This document shows positions 32,401 to 42,869 of a stretch of 64,000 nt of DNA, in pieces. The notes beneath the pieces were generated by a model. The model was not told the DNA's origin and did no database searches. It worked only from the letters and a program-made list of their open reading frames with translations. The translations under genes were made by a program, and so were the position numbers. The DNA lies in NCBI GenBank assembly GCA_937920275.1, contig CALGVD010000029.1, positions 1 through 64,000 of the forward strand, given 5' to 3'. The first letter of the stretch is position 1; every line of letters begins with the position of its first letter. Source of the DNA: an uncultured Pseudomonadota bacterium. GTDB lineage: Bacteria; Pseudomonadota; Gammaproteobacteria; Steroidobacterales; Steroidobacteraceae.

Positions 32401-34152
32401 TCAATCGGTGATGGCGCCTTCCGACGCGCTGCGGACGATGCGCGCGTACTTGGCCAGCACGCCGGTCGTCGCATAAGGCTTCGGCGCTTTCCACGCCTTG
32501 CGGCGCGCACGCCATTCCGTTGACGAGACCTCTGCATCGATACGCCGACGCACGGCGTCGATGGTGATGCGATCGCCGTTACGCAGCAGCGCAAGCGGCC
32601 CGCCGAGCGCGGCCTCCGGCGAGATGTGCCCGACGACGAAGCCGTGGCTACCGCCCGAGAAACGCCCATCAGTGATCAGCGCGACCTTATCGCCGAGACC
32701 GCGACCCATGATCGCCCCCGTGGGACTCAGCATCTCGCGCATGCCCGGCCCGCCCCGCGGGCCCTCGTGGCGGATGACGACCACATCACCCGCTTTGACG
32801 CGGCCCGCGAGTATCGCCGCGGTGGCGCGCTCCTCACCGTCGAAGACACGCGCCCGTCCGGTGAACGCGAGGCCTTCCTTACCGGTGATCTTCGCCACCG
32901 CACCCTCGGGCGCGACATTACCGCGCAGCACGACCAGATGACTGTCGGCCTTGATGGGGTTGTCGGCGCTTCGGATGACCTGCTGTCCGGGCGGATAATC
33001 GGTGGCGCCTTCGAGGTTCTCCGCCATGGTCTTGCCGGTCACGGTCAGGCACTCGCCGTGCAGCAGACCGCGGTCGAGCAGACGCTTCATCAGTGGCCGG
33101 ATGCCGCCGATGGCCACCAGATCGGACATCGAGTGACGACCGCTCGGCCGCATGTCCGCGAGCACCGGTACGCGCCGACCGACGCGGGTGAAGTCATCGA
33201 GTGTGATGCGTACACGGGCGGCGTGCGCCATGGCGATGAGGTGCAGCACCGCGTTCGTAGAGCCACCGAGCGCGATGACCACGGTGATCGCGTTCTCGAA
33301 GGCCTTCCGGGTGAGGATGCGACGGGGCGTGATCCCTGCTGCGACGAGACGCACCACCGCCTCGCCCGCGCGCCGGCAATCCTCGAGTTTCACCGGGCTG
33401 ACCGCCTCCTGCGCCGAGCTTTCGGGCAACGAAAGACCGAGCGCCTCGATGGCCGACGCCATCGTGTTGGCGGTATACATGCCACCGCAACTACCGGGTC
33501 CGGGGATCGCCGTGCGCTCGACCTCGGCCAGTTCCTCGTCGCTCACCGTTCCTGCCGCATGACCGCCGACGGCCTCGAACACCGAGACGATGTCGCGCTG
33601 CCGCACACCGGGACGGATGGTGCCGCCGTAGACGAACACGGAAGGACGATCGAGACGCGCGATGGCGATCGCACAAGCTGGCATGTTCTTGTCGCAGCCG
33701 CCGATGGTGATGAGTCCATCGAACCCTTCGGCGCCGGCCACGGTCTCGATGGAGTCCGCGATCACCTCGCGGGACACCAATGAATAACGCATCCCGGGCG
33801 AGCCCATGGAGATGCCATCGGACACCGTGATGGTGTTGAAGAGCACGCCCTTGCCGCCCGCGGCATCGACGCCCCGGACCGCTTCGCCGGCGAGCTCGTT
33901 GATGTGCATGTTGCAAGGCGTGAGGTTCGCCCAAGTCGACGCGACGCCGATCTGGGGTCGCTGGAAATCGGCATCAGTGAAACCGACCGCCCGCAACATC
34001 GCGCGTGAGGGGGACTGCTTGGCGCCATCGACGACCAACCTCGACCAACGGCGCGGGTCATGGACCGCGGCCGTCGCTTTTTTGCGTGCGGCTGCTTGAG
34101 TCTTCGCAGCCCCGCTCTTGCGTGGCGTGGGTCGGACGGTCTTTGCTTTCAT
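32401..34152 (-). CDS. ilvD: Dihydroxy-acid dehydratase IlvD
   Basis: Dehydrates 2,3-dihydroxy-isovalerate/-methylvalerate to the keto acids of valine and isoleucine, using an iron-sulfur cluster. The 583-residue product has [14 protein letters not shown], the cluster cysteines in [24 protein letters not shown] and [15 protein letters not shown], and [27 protein letters not shown] and [16 protein letters not shown]. The N-terminal 30 residues are a Lys/Ala-rich extension not found in most family members. It is separated from the ilvC-leu operon by an opposite-strand aminopeptidase gene and so is expressed independently of it. Confidence 0.95.
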   Translation of the reverse strand: MKAKTVRPTPRKSGAAKTQAAARKKATAAVHDPRRWSRLVVDGAKQSPSRAMLRAVGFTDADFQRPQIGVASTWANLTPCNMHINELAGEAVRGVDAAGGKGVLFNTITVSDGISMGSPGMRYSLVSREVIADSIETVAGAEGFDGLITIGGCDKNMPACAIAIARLDRPSVFVYGGTIRPGVRQRDIVSVFEAVGGHAAGTVSDEELAEVERTAIPGPGSCGGMYTANTMASAIEALGLSLPESSAQEAVSPVKLEDCRRAGEAVVRLVAAGITPRRILTRKAFENAITVVIALGGSTNAVLHLIAMAHAARVRITLDDFTRVGRRVPVLADMRPSGRHSMSDLVAIGGIRPLMKRLLDRGLLHGECLTVTGKTMAENLEGATDYPPGQQVIRSADNPIKADSHLVVLRGNVAPEGAVAKITGKEGLAFTGRARVFDGEERATAAILAGRVKAGDVVVIRHEGPRGGPGMREMLSPTGAIMGRGLGDKVALITDGRFSGGSHGFVVGHISPEAALGGPLALLRNGDRITIDAVRRRIDAEVSSTEWRARRKAWKAPKPYATTGVLAKYARIVRSASEGAITD

Positions 34153-34198
34153 GGGTTGGCAGGCCTTGGGTGGGTGGTAGGTCGATCGATCGTTGGCG

Positions 34199-35692
34199 TC
34201 AGCCGCAGCGCTCGCGGATCAGGCGGTCGGCAAGGCGCAGGCATTGGGCCTCACCACCAACCGGTCGTCCCGGGCGCTCGCGGACGTTCCAAGCGTACAG
34301 GTCGAAGTGCGCCCACGGGACATCCGGTGCCACGAAGCGGCGCAGGAACAGCGCGCCGAACACGGCACCGGCGAAGGCGGACGGCGCGACATTGCTGAGG
34401 TCGGCCACCCTGCTTGAGAGCTCGTCGTCGTAACTGTCCCAGAGCGGCATCGGCCAGACGGGGTCGTGGGACTCGACGCCGCAGCGCTGCGCGATCGCCG
34501 ACAACTGCGGATCGTTGCTGAACAACGCCGGAAGCTCTGGCCCGAGCGCCGTGCGTGCCGCGCCGGTCAGGGTCGCGAAATCAAGCAGCAGCGCCGGGCG
34601 CTCAGTACAGGCTTCCCACAGCGCGTCCGCGAGCACCAAGCGACCTTCGGCATCGGTGTTGTTGACCTCGACGGTCAGACCCCGCCGAGACCGTAGTACA
34701 TCTCCGGGCCGATAGGCGTCGCCGCCGATCGAGTTCTCGACCGCAGGCACCAGCAGGCGCAAACGGATCGGGGCGCGGCGTGCCATCAATAATCCCGCAA
34801 GCCCGAGCGCGACCGCAGCGCCGCCCATGTCTTTTTTCATCAGCGCCATCGCAGCGCCCGGTTTGATGTCGAGTCCACCCGAATCGAAGCAGACCCCTTT
34901 GCCCACGATCGTGACCTTGGGATGCCGCTCGTCACCCCACCGCAGATCGATGAGGCGCGGCGCGCGTTCAGCGGCGCGCCCCGCCGCGCGGCCGACGGCA
35001 TGGATCATCGGATAGTCAGCGGCCAACAGGTCGTCGCCCACGATGACTTCCGTACGGGCGCCGCACCCCGCGCCCATGGCGACCGCGACAGCAGCCAATT
35101 CGGCGGGTCCCAACAGGTTCGGAGGGCGGTTGATCAGATCGCGCGCCCAGCCCAGTGCAAGCGCCTCCCGGGTCACCGCGTCGAGATCACAGGACGACGG
35201 CGGACAGAGCCGTGCGCGACGGGGGACGCTCGCCCCTACCTTCGACCCGTTGCGCAGTGGTGGCGGCGGCAACGAGCCCAACAGCCAACCGAGCACCGCG
35301 TGGTCCGCCGTGACGGGCGGCAGGTCGCGCGCAAAACGGTAGGAGCCGGGTGGCAGCTTTTCAGGCAGCCCTGCGAGCGTCCAAGGAGACAAGGCCTCGA
35401 TGGCAGGCAACGCGCCTAGTCCCAGCACGACCCCGGCGACTGCGCCGTCGGGTCGCGGCAGAAGCAGCACGCGGTGGCGCTCGCCCCGAAACTCGTGGGT
35501 GTCGAGCCATGCGGCCACCGCTGCGGTCTGGGTCGCGCGCCAGGATGCCGTCTCGGAATCGCGCAACAGCCAGATCGGCACCGACTCGCTAGCACTGTCC
35601 TCCGGGGCGACTGCCAGCGCATCGGCCAAATGGGCGTGGATCGCCGGAAGGATCATCTCAACAGATAGGTCAACGGGTGGGTCGGATGTCAT
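34199..35692 (-). CDS. M17 family leucyl aminopeptidase-like protein
   Basis: A 497-residue dimetal exopeptidase of the leucyl aminopeptidase family. The C-terminal catalytic domain contains VTIVGKGVCFDSGGLDIKPG (metal-binding Lys/Asp), MKKDMGGAA, and the family signature NTDAEGRLVLADAL. The N-terminal third is poorly conserved, with a Pro-rich stretch (GSLPPPPLRNGS). The start at 35692 is the first ATG and lacks a strong ribosome binding site, so an internal start is possible. It lies 46 nt upstream of ilvD on the same strand and diverges from the ilvC leader. Confidence 0.87.
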   Translation of the reverse strand: MTSDPPVDLSVEMILPAIHAHLADALAVAPEDSASESVPIWLLRDSETASWRATQTAAVAAWLDTHEFRGERHRVLLLPRPDGAVAGVVLGLGALPAIEALSPWTLAGLPEKLPPGSYRFARDLPPVTADHAVLGWLLGSLPPPPLRNGSKVGASVPRRARLCPPSSCDLDAVTREALALGWARDLINRPPNLLGPAELAAVAVAMGAGCGARTEVIVGDDLLAADYPMIHAVGRAAGRAAERAPRLIDLRWGDERHPKVTIVGKGVCFDSGGLDIKPGAAMALMKKDMGGAAVALGLAGLLMARRAPIRLRLLVPAVENSIGGDAYRPGDVLRSRRGLTVEVNNTDAEGRLVLADALWEACTERPALLLDFATLTGAARTALGPELPALFSNDPQLSAIAQRCGVESHDPVWPMPLWDSYDDELSSRVADLSNVAPSAFAGAVFGALFLRRFVAPDVPWAHFDLYAWNVRERPGRPVGGEAQCLRLADRLIRERCG

Positions 35693-35742
35693 GGAGGCCC
35701 TTATTTTATCTGATTATCGCGCAGACGCGGGCAGCGGGAAGT

Positions 35743-35772
35743 TTGACAGCGGGGCTTCGTCGATGCTTGAAT
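35743..35772 (+). promoter_or_regulatory. Promoter of the ilvC-leuACDB attenuator transcript
   Basis: A perfect TTGACA (35743-35748) is followed after 18 nt by TTGAAT (35767-35772). The start would be expected 6-7 nt downstream, at about 35778-35779. That coincides with the ATG (35778) of the leader ORF, so the mRNA may have no 5' untranslated region. No Shine-Dalgarno sequence is visible before that ATG, in line with this. Confidence 0.6.
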
Positions 35773-35777
35773 AGCGC

Positions 35778-35894
35778 ATGGCTTGCATCCAGTCCACCTC
35801 GGTTTCTGTCGCCGGTTCTCTTCCCGGTCGGCAGCTATCGTTTGGGCTATCGCTGCGTCTACGCAGCGGGTGCGGGTCGCGCGCCGGGTTCTGA
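35778..35894 (+). CDS. Leucine attenuator leader peptide
   Basis: A 38-codon ORF (ATG at 35778, TGA at 35892) in the 342-nt gap before ilvC. Its first half is MACIQSTSVSVAGSLPG and the second begins RQLSFGLSLRLRS. Leucine occurs five times, four of them in the nine residues 20-28, and three use CTA, which is rare in the neighbouring genes that favour CTG/CTC. Ile and Val codons are also present. The Leu codons at 35847-35861 overlap the first arm of a hairpin (35851-35868) whose second arm can pair with the terminator at 35955-35962. This is the layout of ribosome-mediated transcription attenuation. Confidence 0.72.
   Translation: MACIQSTSVSVAGSLPGRQLSFGLSLRLRSGCGSRAGF
35851..35869 (+). promoter_or_regulatory. 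Attenuator segments A and B (pause hairpin/antiterminator)
   Basis: CGCTGCG (35851-35857) pairs perfectly with CGCAGCG (35862-35868) around a TCTA loop and lies in the Leu codon cluster of the leader ORF. The second arm, extended by one base to CGCAGCGG (35862-35869), is also exactly complementary to CCGCTGCG at 35955-35962, which contains part of the terminator 3' arm. The two pairings exclude each other: a ribosome stalled on Leu codons would cover the first arm and free the second to block termination. Confidence 0.68.
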
Positions 35895-35936
35895 GCCAAA
35901 CGCCAAATTACCGGCAGACGCTAAGACACCAAAGGA

Positions 35937-35974
35937 CCCCGCACCGGCACCTCGCCGCTGCGGGGTTTTTTTTT
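35937..35974 (+). terminator. Attenuator terminator before ilvC
   Basis: CCCCGCA (35937-35943) pairs with TGCGGGG (35959-35965), with extra CGGC/GCCG pairing inside the loop, and is followed at once by nine T (35966-35974). It is a canonical intrinsic terminator in the sense direction, 61 nt before the ilvC start and after the leader ORF. Its 3' arm overlaps segment C (35955-35962) of the antiterminator pairing. Confidence 0.85.
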
Positions 35975-36035
35975 ACGGCCCGATGGCGGGCGCTGATCCA
36001 ACGCAACGACAGACACACAATCAGGGAGTCGGGAC

Positions 36036-37025
36036 ATGAAGATGTTTTCTCGTAAGGACGTCGACAAGAAGGCGCTGAAGGGCGCGCGCATCTGCGTGCT
36101 CGGTTACGGCAGCCAGGGACGCGCTCATGCGCTGAACCTGCGCGACAGCGGCTATGACGTCGTGGTCGGCGTCCGCAAGGGTGACAGCTTCAAGAAGGCC
36201 AAGAAGGACAAGCTTCCGGTCGCCGAGCCGATCGATGCGGTCAAGGGCGCAGCCCTCATCGCGATGCTGGCGCCGGACCTCGCCCAGAAGGACCTGTACA
36301 AATCCGTCCTCGGGAACATCGACAAGGGCGCGACATTGCTGTTCGCTCACGGGTTCAACGTGCACTTCAAGCAGATCAAGCCACGCAAGGACCTCGATGT
36401 CGTGCTGATCGCACCGAAGGGCCCGGGCGATCTCGTCCGCCGCCAATTCGAGCAAGGGCGCGGTGTGCCGGCGTTGCTCGCCGTACATCAGGACGCCTCC
36501 GGTAAAGCGTTCGCGAAGGCGCTGTCCTATGCGGACGGCATCGGCGGAACCCGCGGCGGCGTGCTGCAGACGACCTTCGCCGAGGAGACCGAAACCGACC
36601 TCTTCGGGGAACAGGCCGTGCTCTGCGGTGGTGCGACCGAACTCGTCGTGCGCGGCTATGAGACGCTGGTCGAGGCCGGTTACCAGCCCGAGGTCGCCTA
36701 CTTCGAGTGCATGCACGAGCTCAAGCTCATCGTCGACCTGCTGCACGAGGGTGGCATCTGGAAGATGCACAAGTTCATCAGCGAAACCGCCAAGTACGGC
36801 GATCTCACCCGCGGGCCGCGGATCGTCACGCGCCAGACCAAGGCGGAGATGCGCAAGATCCTCAAAGAGATCCAGCAAGGCAAGTTTGCCCGGCAATGGA
36901 TCCGTGAGAACAAGAGCGGCCGCAAGAAGTACCAAGCCATGCTCAAGGCCGATCTCGACCGTCCGATCGAGAAGGTCGGCTTTGCACTGCGCGCCCGCAT
37001 GCCTTGGCTCGACCAGGGCCGTTGA
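36036..37025 (+). CDS. ilvC: Ketol-acid reductoisomerase IlvC (class I)
   Basis: Converts acetolactate or acetohydroxybutyrate to the dihydroxy acids of the valine/isoleucine pathway with NADPH and Mg2+. The 329-residue length identifies the short class I enzyme, in contrast to the about 490-residue class II of E. coli. It has [20 protein letters not shown] for cofactor binding, [20 protein letters not shown], and the metal-binding Glu/Asp in [16 protein letters not shown] and [12 protein letters not shown]. It is the first structural gene after the leucine attenuator. No acetolactate synthase genes follow, unlike many gammaproteobacterial ilv clusters. Confidence 0.96.
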   Translation: MKMFSRKDVDKKALKGARICVLGYGSQGRAHALNLRDSGYDVVVGVRKGDSFKKAKKDKLPVAEPIDAVKGAALIAMLAPDLAQKDLYKSVLGNIDKGATLLFAHGFNVHFKQIKPRKDLDVVLIAPKGPGDLVRRQFEQGRGVPALLAVHQDASGKAFAKALSYADGIGGTRGGVLQTTFAEETETDLFGEQAVLCGGATELVVRGYETLVEAGYQPEVAYFECMHELKLIVDLLHEGGIWKMHKFISETAKYGDLTRGPRIVTRQTKAEMRKILKEIQQGKFARQWIRENKSGRKKYQAMLKADLDRPIEKVGFALRARMPWLDQGR

Positions 37026-37060
37026 GCGCCATACGACCCCGCCAATCCGGAGCATTAAGC

Positions 37061-38596
37061 ATGTCTGTCCAAGCCGACCGAGTGATGATCTTCGACACCA
37101 CGCTGCGCGATGGCGAGCAATCGCCGGGATGCAGCATGACGCAGCCGGAGAAGCTGCGGGTGGCGAAGGCGCTAGCCGATCTCGGCGTGGATGTGATCGA
37201 GGCCGGCTTTCCGGCCGCCTCGCCGGGCGATTGGGCGTCGGTCAACGCGGTCGCGCGCGAGGTCCAGGGCCCCATCATCTGCGGCCTCGCGCGCTGCAAC
37301 CGGGACGACATCGAAAAAGCCGCGCGGGCGCTGCGCGATGCTGACAAGCACCGCATCCATGTCTTCCTCGCCACCAGCGCCATCCATCGCCAGTACAAAC
37401 TCAACATGGCCAAGGAAGAGATCCTGCGCAATGCGGTGGAGGGGGTGCGGATCGCCCGTGAGTTCTGTGACGATGTCGAGTTCTCGCCTGAGGACGCCTC
37501 GCGCACCGAACTCGAGTTCCTCGCCCAAGTGGTCGAAGCCGTGATCGATGCCGGTGCGACGACGGTGAACATCCCCGACACCGTCGGTTACACCGTGCCG
37601 CACGAGTTCGCCGAGCTCTTCCGCTACCTGCGCAAGAACGTGCCCAACATCGATCGCGCAAGGCTCTCGGTGCATTGCCACGACGATCTCGGGATGGCGG
37701 TCGCCAACAGCCTGATGGCCGTGGTGTCCGGCGCGAGGCAGGTGGAGTGCACGATCAACGGCATCGGCGAACGGGCCGGCAACTGTTCGCTCGAGGAGGT
37801 CGTGATGGCGTTGCGCACCCGCGAAGCCTTCTTCAACGCCCGTACCGGTATCCAGACCGAACGCCTCTACCCCACCTCGCGCTTGGTCTCGAGCATCACC
37901 GGCATGCCCATCCCCCGCAACAAAGCGGTGGTCGGCGAGAACGCCTTCGCGCACGAATCGGGCATCCACCAGCACGGCATGCTCAAGCACGCCAGCACCT
38001 ACGAGATCATGCGTCCGCAGGATGTCGGACTTGCGCGCTCGAGTCTGGTGCTCGGCAAGCACAGCGGCCGCCACGCGCTGCGCGAACGCATCCGCGAACT
38101 GGGCTTCACGCTCGAAGATGCTGAGTTCGCGCGGGTGTTCGAGGAGTTCAAAGCCCTCGCCGACAAAAAGAAAGAGCTCTTCGATGGCGATATCGAAGCG
38201 CTCGTGCTGCGGGCCGAGAACGGCGACCAAGGTCCCTGGGCGCTCGCCGCCTTGCGGACCGCCTCACAGGGCGGTAGCGGCGAGGCGACGATCACCCTCA
38301 CACACACGGACGGTTCCCGCATCGAACGCAGCGCCCGTGGCGATGGTCCGGTGGATGCCGCGTTCAAGGCCGTCGAAGAGGCCACCGGCATCCGACCGAA
38401 GCTGCAGAAGTTCGAGCTTCGCAGCCTGTCCGAGGGCGAGGACGCGCAGGGTGAGGCGGTGGTGTATGTCGAGTACAACCAGCGCAGCTACCGTGGTGCG
38501 AGCGCGACCACCGATATCGTCGAGTCCGCGACGCGCGCCTTCCTCGAGGTCATCAACCGCATCGAGCAGTCGCGGCGCGCGCAGGCGGTGGCCTGA
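37061..38596 (+). CDS. leuA: 2-isopropylmalate synthase LeuA
   Basis: First committed step of leucine synthesis: acetyl-CoA plus 2-ketoisovalerate to 2-isopropylmalate. The 511-residue protein has [16 protein letters not shown] (metal and catalytic region), the metal-binding His pair in [35 protein letters not shown] and [11 protein letters not shown]. The C-terminal about 120 residues form the leucine-feedback domain. I chose the ATG at 37061 behind CCGGAG; an in-frame upstream start overlaps the ilvC end. leuC follows after 1 nt. Confidence 0.96.
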   Translation: MSVQADRVMIFDTTLRDGEQSPGCSMTQPEKLRVAKALADLGVDVIEAGFPAASPGDWASVNAVAREVQGPIICGLARCNRDDIEKAARALRDADKHRIHVFLATSAIHRQYKLNMAKEEILRNAVEGVRIAREFCDDVEFSPEDASRTELEFLAQVVEAVIDAGATTVNIPDTVGYTVPHEFAELFRYLRKNVPNIDRARLSVHCHDDLGMAVANSLMAVVSGARQVECTINGIGERAGNCSLEEVVMALRTREAFFNARTGIQTERLYPTSRLVSSITGMPIPRNKAVVGENAFAHESGIHQHGMLKHASTYEIMRPQDVGLARSSLVLGKHSGRHALRERIRELGFTLEDAEFARVFEEFKALADKKKELFDGDIEALVLRAENGDQGPWALAALRTASQGGSGEATITLTHTDGSRIERSARGDGPVDAAFKAVEEATGIRPKLQKFELRSLSEGEDAQGEAVVYVEYNQRSYRGASATTDIVESATRAFLEVINRIEQSRRAQAVA

Positions 38597-38597
38597 G

Positions 38598-40004
38598 ATG
38601 CCCTCGCCCCGCACGCTGTTCGAGAAGGTCTGGTCCGCCCACGAGGTCGCACCGCAGTCCGCAGATACACCCGCGGTGATGTTCGTCGATCTGCACCTGA
38701 CGCATGAAGTCACTTCGCCGCAGGCATTCACGATGCTGCGCGAACGGGGCCTCAAGCTGCGACGGCCGGATCTCACGCTGGCGACGATGGACCACTCGAC
38801 GCCGACCCGCACCGAGCAGGTGTTCGGCGGCGCCCCCATCACCATCGACTCGGCCGCGAAGCAGATCCGGCAGCTGGAGCAGAACTGCGCGGAGTTCGGC
38901 GTCGAACTGCTCGGCATGCAGGATGCACGCCGCGGTATTGTGCACATCATCGGGCCGGAGCTCGGCGTCACACAGCCCGGTAAGACCATCGTCTGCGGCG
39001 ACAGCCACACCTCGACGCACGGTGCGTTCGGCGCCCTCGCCTTCGGCATCGGCACGACCGAGGTCGGGCATGTGCTCGCGACGCAGTGTCTGCTGCAGAA
39101 AAAGCCTCGCACCCTTGCAGTAGAGGTCGCGGGTCGACTGCCCGCCGGGGTCACGGCCAAGGACCTGATCCTCGCGTTGATCGGCCAGATCGGGGTCTCG
39201 GGCGGCACAGGGTATGTCCTCGAGTACCGCGGCGAGGCGATCCGTGCGCTCTCCATGGAAGAGCGTATGACCGTCTGCAACATGTCGATCGAAGCCGGTG
39301 CGCGGGCGGGCATGATCGCGCCGGACGAGGTCACTTTCGACTACCTGCGCGGGCGTCCGCGGGCGCCGCAGGGCGCAGCATGGGACGCCGCCCTCGAGCG
39401 TTGGCGCGCCCTGCCCTCGGATCCCGGCGCCGTGTTCGACAAGACGGTGCACCTGGATGCCTCCGCGCTCGAGCCCATGATCACCTACGGCACCAACCCC
39501 GGCATGGTGGTGCCGGTGAGCGGCCGCATCCCAGCGCGTGGCGGTGATCCGGTGTTCGACGCCGCGATGAAGTACATGGGGCTTGTCCCGGGCGAACCGA
39601 TCGGCGATGCGCCGATAAACGTGGTGTTCGTCGGCAGTTGCACCAACGGTCGGCTCAGCGACCTGCGTGCCGCCGCGAAAGTCCTGCGCGGCCGAACCGT
39701 GGCGGCCGGCGTGCACATGCTGGTCGTGCCCGGCTCCCAGTCCGTGAAGGCCGCGGCGGAAGCGGAGGGTCTGGATGAGATCTTCCGTGCCGCAGGCGCC
39801 GAGTGGCGCGAGTCAGGCTGCTCGATGTGCCTCGGCATGAACGGCGATACGGTCGGCAAGGGCGAGTATGCGATCAGCACCAGCAACCGCAACTTCGAGG
39901 GTCGGCAAGGCGTCGGTGCCCGCACGCTGCTCGCCAGCCCCGAAACCGCGGCGGCCTCCGCCATCCGCGGACGCGTCACCGACCCGCGAGAGTTCCTGTC
40001 ATGA
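38598..40004 (+). CDS. leuC: 3-isopropylmalate dehydratase large subunit LeuC
   Basis: Aconitase-family subunit that with LeuD isomerises 2- to 3-isopropylmalate. The 468-residue product contains the iron-sulfur cluster ligands in [15 protein letters not shown] and GCSMCLGMN, the substrate motif [14 protein letters not shown], and TMDHSTPT. The start at 38598 lies 1 nt after leuA stop and matches the family N-terminus ([12 protein letters not shown]). The end overlaps leuD by ATGA. Stoichiometric coupling to LeuD is likely. Confidence 0.96.
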   Translation: MPSPRTLFEKVWSAHEVAPQSADTPAVMFVDLHLTHEVTSPQAFTMLRERGLKLRRPDLTLATMDHSTPTRTEQVFGGAPITIDSAAKQIRQLEQNCAEFGVELLGMQDARRGIVHIIGPELGVTQPGKTIVCGDSHTSTHGAFGALAFGIGTTEVGHVLATQCLLQKKPRTLAVEVAGRLPAGVTAKDLILALIGQIGVSGGTGYVLEYRGEAIRALSMEERMTVCNMSIEAGARAGMIAPDEVTFDYLRGRPRAPQGAAWDAALERWRALPSDPGAVFDKTVHLDASALEPMITYGTNPGMVVPVSGRIPARGGDPVFDAAMKYMGLVPGEPIGDAPINVVFVGSCTNGRLSDLRAAAKVLRGRTVAAGVHMLVVPGSQSVKAAAEAEGLDEIFRAAGAEWRESGCSMCLGMNGDTVGKGEYAISTSNRNFEGRQGVGARTLLASPETAAASAIRGRVTDPREFLS

Positions 40005-40594
40005 AGCCGATCACCGTCATCCGTTCACGCACCGTCGTCATGCCGTCGACCAACATCGACACCGACCAGATCATCCCGGCACGCTTTCTGACGACGACCG
40101 TCAAGGAAGGACTGGGAAAATCCCTGTTCGCCGATTGGCGCTACGACGCCGATGGGCGGCCGAAGCCGGATTTCATCCTGAACCGCCCTGAGTCGGCCGG
40201 TTGCCGGATCCTCGTCGCCGGTCGCAACATCGGCTGCGGCTCGTCACGCGAGCACGCGCCCTGGGCGTTGGTCGACCACGGCTTCCAAGCGATCGTCAGC
40301 ACCGAGATCGCCGACATCTTCCGCAATAATTCTTTGAAGAACGGCCTGCTGCCGGTCGTCGTCGACGAGGCCACCCACGCGTGGCTGCTCGCGAACCCCG
40401 GCGCCGAGATCGAGATCGACCTCGCGGAAGCACAGTTGCGGATAGACGGACGGGACCCCGCGCCCTTTCCCATCGAGGCGTTCTCGCGTTATTGCCTGCT
40501 GAACGGCGTGGATGAACTCGGTTACTTGTTGTCGCAGGATGCCGCGATCTCGGCCCATGAATCCGTCGCGCCGGATGCGCGCCGTAGCGGTTGA
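40001..40594 (+). CDS. leuD: 3-isopropylmalate dehydratase small subunit LeuD
   Basis: Swivelling small subunit of isopropylmalate isomerase, 197 residues. Motifs: [13 protein letters not shown] near the N-terminus, [21 protein letters not shown] in the centre and [14 protein letters not shown]. It begins inside the leuC stop (ATGA) and precedes leuB by 9 nt. The length and motif spacing are normal for the proteobacterial form (about 200 residues). Confidence 0.96.
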   Translation: MKPITVIRSRTVVMPSTNIDTDQIIPARFLTTTVKEGLGKSLFADWRYDADGRPKPDFILNRPESAGCRILVAGRNIGCGSSREHAPWALVDHGFQAIVSTEIADIFRNNSLKNGLLPVVVDEATHAWLLANPGAEIEIDLAEAQLRIDGRDPAPFPIEAFSRYCLLNGVDELGYLLSQDAAISAHESVAPDARRSG

Positions 40595-40603
40595 TCGGCG
40601 GCC

Positions 40604-41719
40604 ATGAAAGCACTCATCGCAGTGCTCGGGGGCGATGGTATCGGACCTGAGGTCGTGGCCGAAGGGCTCCGGATGCTGCATGCCGTCGCTGCCGCCGGTG
40701 GGCATGATTTCACGATGCAGGAGCTGCCGTTCGGCGGCGCGGCCATCGACGCGCATGGCGATGGCCTACCGCCGCAGACCTTGGCCGGCTGTCTCGCCGC
40801 CGATGCCGTGCTGCTCGGCGCCATCGGCGGGCCTAAGTGGGGCCCCGCGGCGCCGGTCCGTCCGGAGCCCGCCCTGTTGCGCTTGCGCGCGGAACTCGGC
40901 GTCTACGCCAACCTGCGTCCCGTGACGGTGTTGCCGGAGCTTCGGGCCGCCTCGCCGCTCAAGGCGGCAGTGATCGAGGGCGTCGACCTGCTGTTCGTGC
41001 GTGAACTCACCGGTGGCATCTATTTCGGCCGCAAGTGGCGCGAAGGGGATCGGGCGTTCGATGAGTGCTCCTACTCGGTCGCGGAGATCGAGCGTGTGTC
41101 CCGCGTCGCCGGGCGTCTCGCGAAGCAGCGTCGCAACCATGTCACACAGGTGGACAAGTCGAATGTCCTCGAGACCTCGCGGCTCTGGAGGGCGGTGAGC
41201 GAACGCGTGATGCGCGAGGAGTTCCCGACCGTCACCCTCGCGCACATGCTGGTGGATTCCGCCGCCATGCATCTGCTGCGTCGCCCGCGCGACTTCGATG
41301 TGATCCTCACCGAGAACCTCTTCGGTGACATCCTGACCGACGAGGCGTCGATGATCGCAGGGTCGCTCGGCGTACTGCCCTCGGCAGCGCTCGGCGATGG
41401 CCGGCGTGGTCTTTATGAACCGATCCATGGCTCAGCGCCAGACATCGCCGGTCGCGGCATCGCCAACCCCTGCGGCACGCTGCTCAGCGTGGCGCTGCTG
41501 CTGCGGCATTCGCTCGGACTGGACGCTGAGGCGTTGCGGGTCGAGGCGGCGGTGCGCGCTGCCATCGCGGGCGGCGCTCGGACCGCAGACATCGCTGATG
41601 TCGACGGCGACGCTGTGTCGGACAACGCTTCGCTTACCGGGGTCCGAGGCACGACCTCCGTGCTCAGCACCCGGCAGATGGGCGATGCGGTGTTGCAGGC
41701 GTTCGCTGCACTCAGCTGA
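40604..41719 (+). CDS. leuB: 3-isopropylmalate dehydrogenase LeuB
   Basis: NAD-dependent oxidative decarboxylation of 3-isopropylmalate, the last specific step of leucine synthesis before transamination. The 371-residue protein shows [68 protein letters not shown] and the metal/NAD region [19 protein letters not shown] and [18 protein letters not shown]. It closes the ilvC-leuACDB operon. Its stop region overlaps that of the convergent metB gene by 8 nt. Confidence 0.96.
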   Translation: MKALIAVLGGDGIGPEVVAEGLRMLHAVAAAGGHDFTMQELPFGGAAIDAHGDGLPPQTLAGCLAADAVLLGAIGGPKWGPAAPVRPEPALLRLRAELGVYANLRPVTVLPELRAASPLKAAVIEGVDLLFVRELTGGIYFGRKWREGDRAFDECSYSVAEIERVSRVAGRLAKQRRNHVTQVDKSNVLETSRLWRAVSERVMREEFPTVTLAHMLVDSAAMHLLRRPRDFDVILTENLFGDILTDEASMIAGSLGVLPSAALGDGRRGLYEPIHGSAPDIAGRGIANPCGTLLSVALLLRHSLGLDAEALRVEAAVRAAIAGGARTADIADVDGDAVSDNASLTGVRGTTSVLSTRQMGDAVLQAFAALS

Positions 41720-42869
41720 GCGCGGCCAGACCTGCCGCAAGATCACGCTGCAGGTCGGGCAGCGCTTCGATCCCCACCGACAGACGAAGCAGACCGTCCG
41801 ATAAGCCGGCCGCAGCGCGGGCTTCAGGGGTCATCGCCGCGTGGGTCATGGTCGAGGGGTGGGCGATCAAGCTCTCCACGCCCCCCAAAGACTCGGCCAA
41901 CGAGAACAGCTTCACCGTTTCGACAAACCGCCGGACGGCTGTCTCCCCGCCCTCGAGTTCGAGCGTGATGATGGCGCCGAAGCCGCGCTGCTGTGCCTGT
42001 GCGAGGGCGTGGCCGGGATGCGAACGAAGACCGGGGTAAAGCACGCGCCGGACGCCTCGCTGTCCCTCGAGCCACACCGCCAAGGCGCCCGCATTCGACT
42101 CGTGTATCGCCATGCGGGCATGCAGGGTTCGCAATCCCCGCAGCACCATGAAACTGTCGAACGCGGAACCGGTGACCCCCGTGGCATTGGCCCACCACGC
42201 GAGCTCCGCATGCCGCTCGGTCGTCGCAGCGATCACGGCACCCCCCACCACATCGCTGTGCCCATTGAGGTATTTGGTGGTCGAATGGACGACCAGATCT
42301 GCACCGAAAGACAAAGGCTGCTGCAGCACCGGCGACAGAAAGGTGTTGTCCACGGCGACGAGCGCCCCGGCGGAGCGCGCGAGTGCAACGGTCGCAGCGA
42401 TGTCGGTGATGCGCAGCAGCGGGTTGCTCGGCGTCTCGACCCACACCAAGGCGGCGGGTGCCGCAAGCGCAGACGCCAGCGCACCTGGAACGCCGAAGTC
42501 GACGAACTCGACCTGAAGGTCACCTCGTCGCTGCCAGGCGCTGAACAAGCGGAAGCTGCCGCCGTAACAGTCGTGCGGAGCGATCAGTCGCGACCCGCGA
42601 GGCAGCAACTGACCGACGAGCGCGATGGCCGCCATGCCGGACCCGGTGACGACGGCCCCTGCGCCGTTCTCGAGATCGGCGAGCGCCGCAGCGAGGAGGT
42701 CACGGGTAGGATTACCCGATCGCGAGTAATCGTACGGACCCTTCTCGCCGAACGCTGGAAAGCTGTAGGTCGAACTGAGGTGCAGCGGCGGCACCACCGC
42801 ACCCGTGGACGGATCGGTCTCAAGACCGGCGCGCACGGCGGCGGTACGGGGGTCGAGGGGGGATGTCAT
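41712..42869 (-). CDS. metB: Cystathionine gamma-synthase/PLP-dependent sulfhydrylase MetB
   Basis: PLP enzyme of transsulfuration that joins an activated homoserine with cysteine (or sulfide). The 385-residue product starts at the ATG at 42869, overlapping the metX stop by ATGA; the longer frame upstream lies in metX. Family motifs: [44 protein letters not shown], and the PLP-binding Lys in [18 protein letters not shown], followed by [13 protein letters not shown] and [20 protein letters not shown]. Cystathionine gamma-synthase and O-acylhomoserine sulfhydrylase cannot be split reliably by eye; linkage to metX fits both. Confidence 0.88.
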   Translation of the reverse strand: MTSPLDPRTAAVRAGLETDPSTGAVVPPLHLSSTYSFPAFGEKGPYDYSRSGNPTRDLLAAALADLENGAGAVVTGSGMAAIALVGQLLPRGSRLIAPHDCYGGSFRLFSAWQRRGDLQVEFVDFGVPGALASALAAPAALVWVETPSNPLLRITDIAATVALARSAGALVAVDNTFLSPVLQQPLSFGADLVVHSTTKYLNGHSDVVGGAVIAATTERHAELAWWANATGVTGSAFDSFMVLRGLRTLHARMAIHESNAGALAVWLEGQRGVRRVLYPGLRSHPGHALAQAQQRGFGAIITLELEGGETAVRRFVETVKLFSLAESLGGVESLIAHPSTMTHAAMTPEARAAAGLSDGLLRLSVGIEALPDLQRDLAAGLAALS

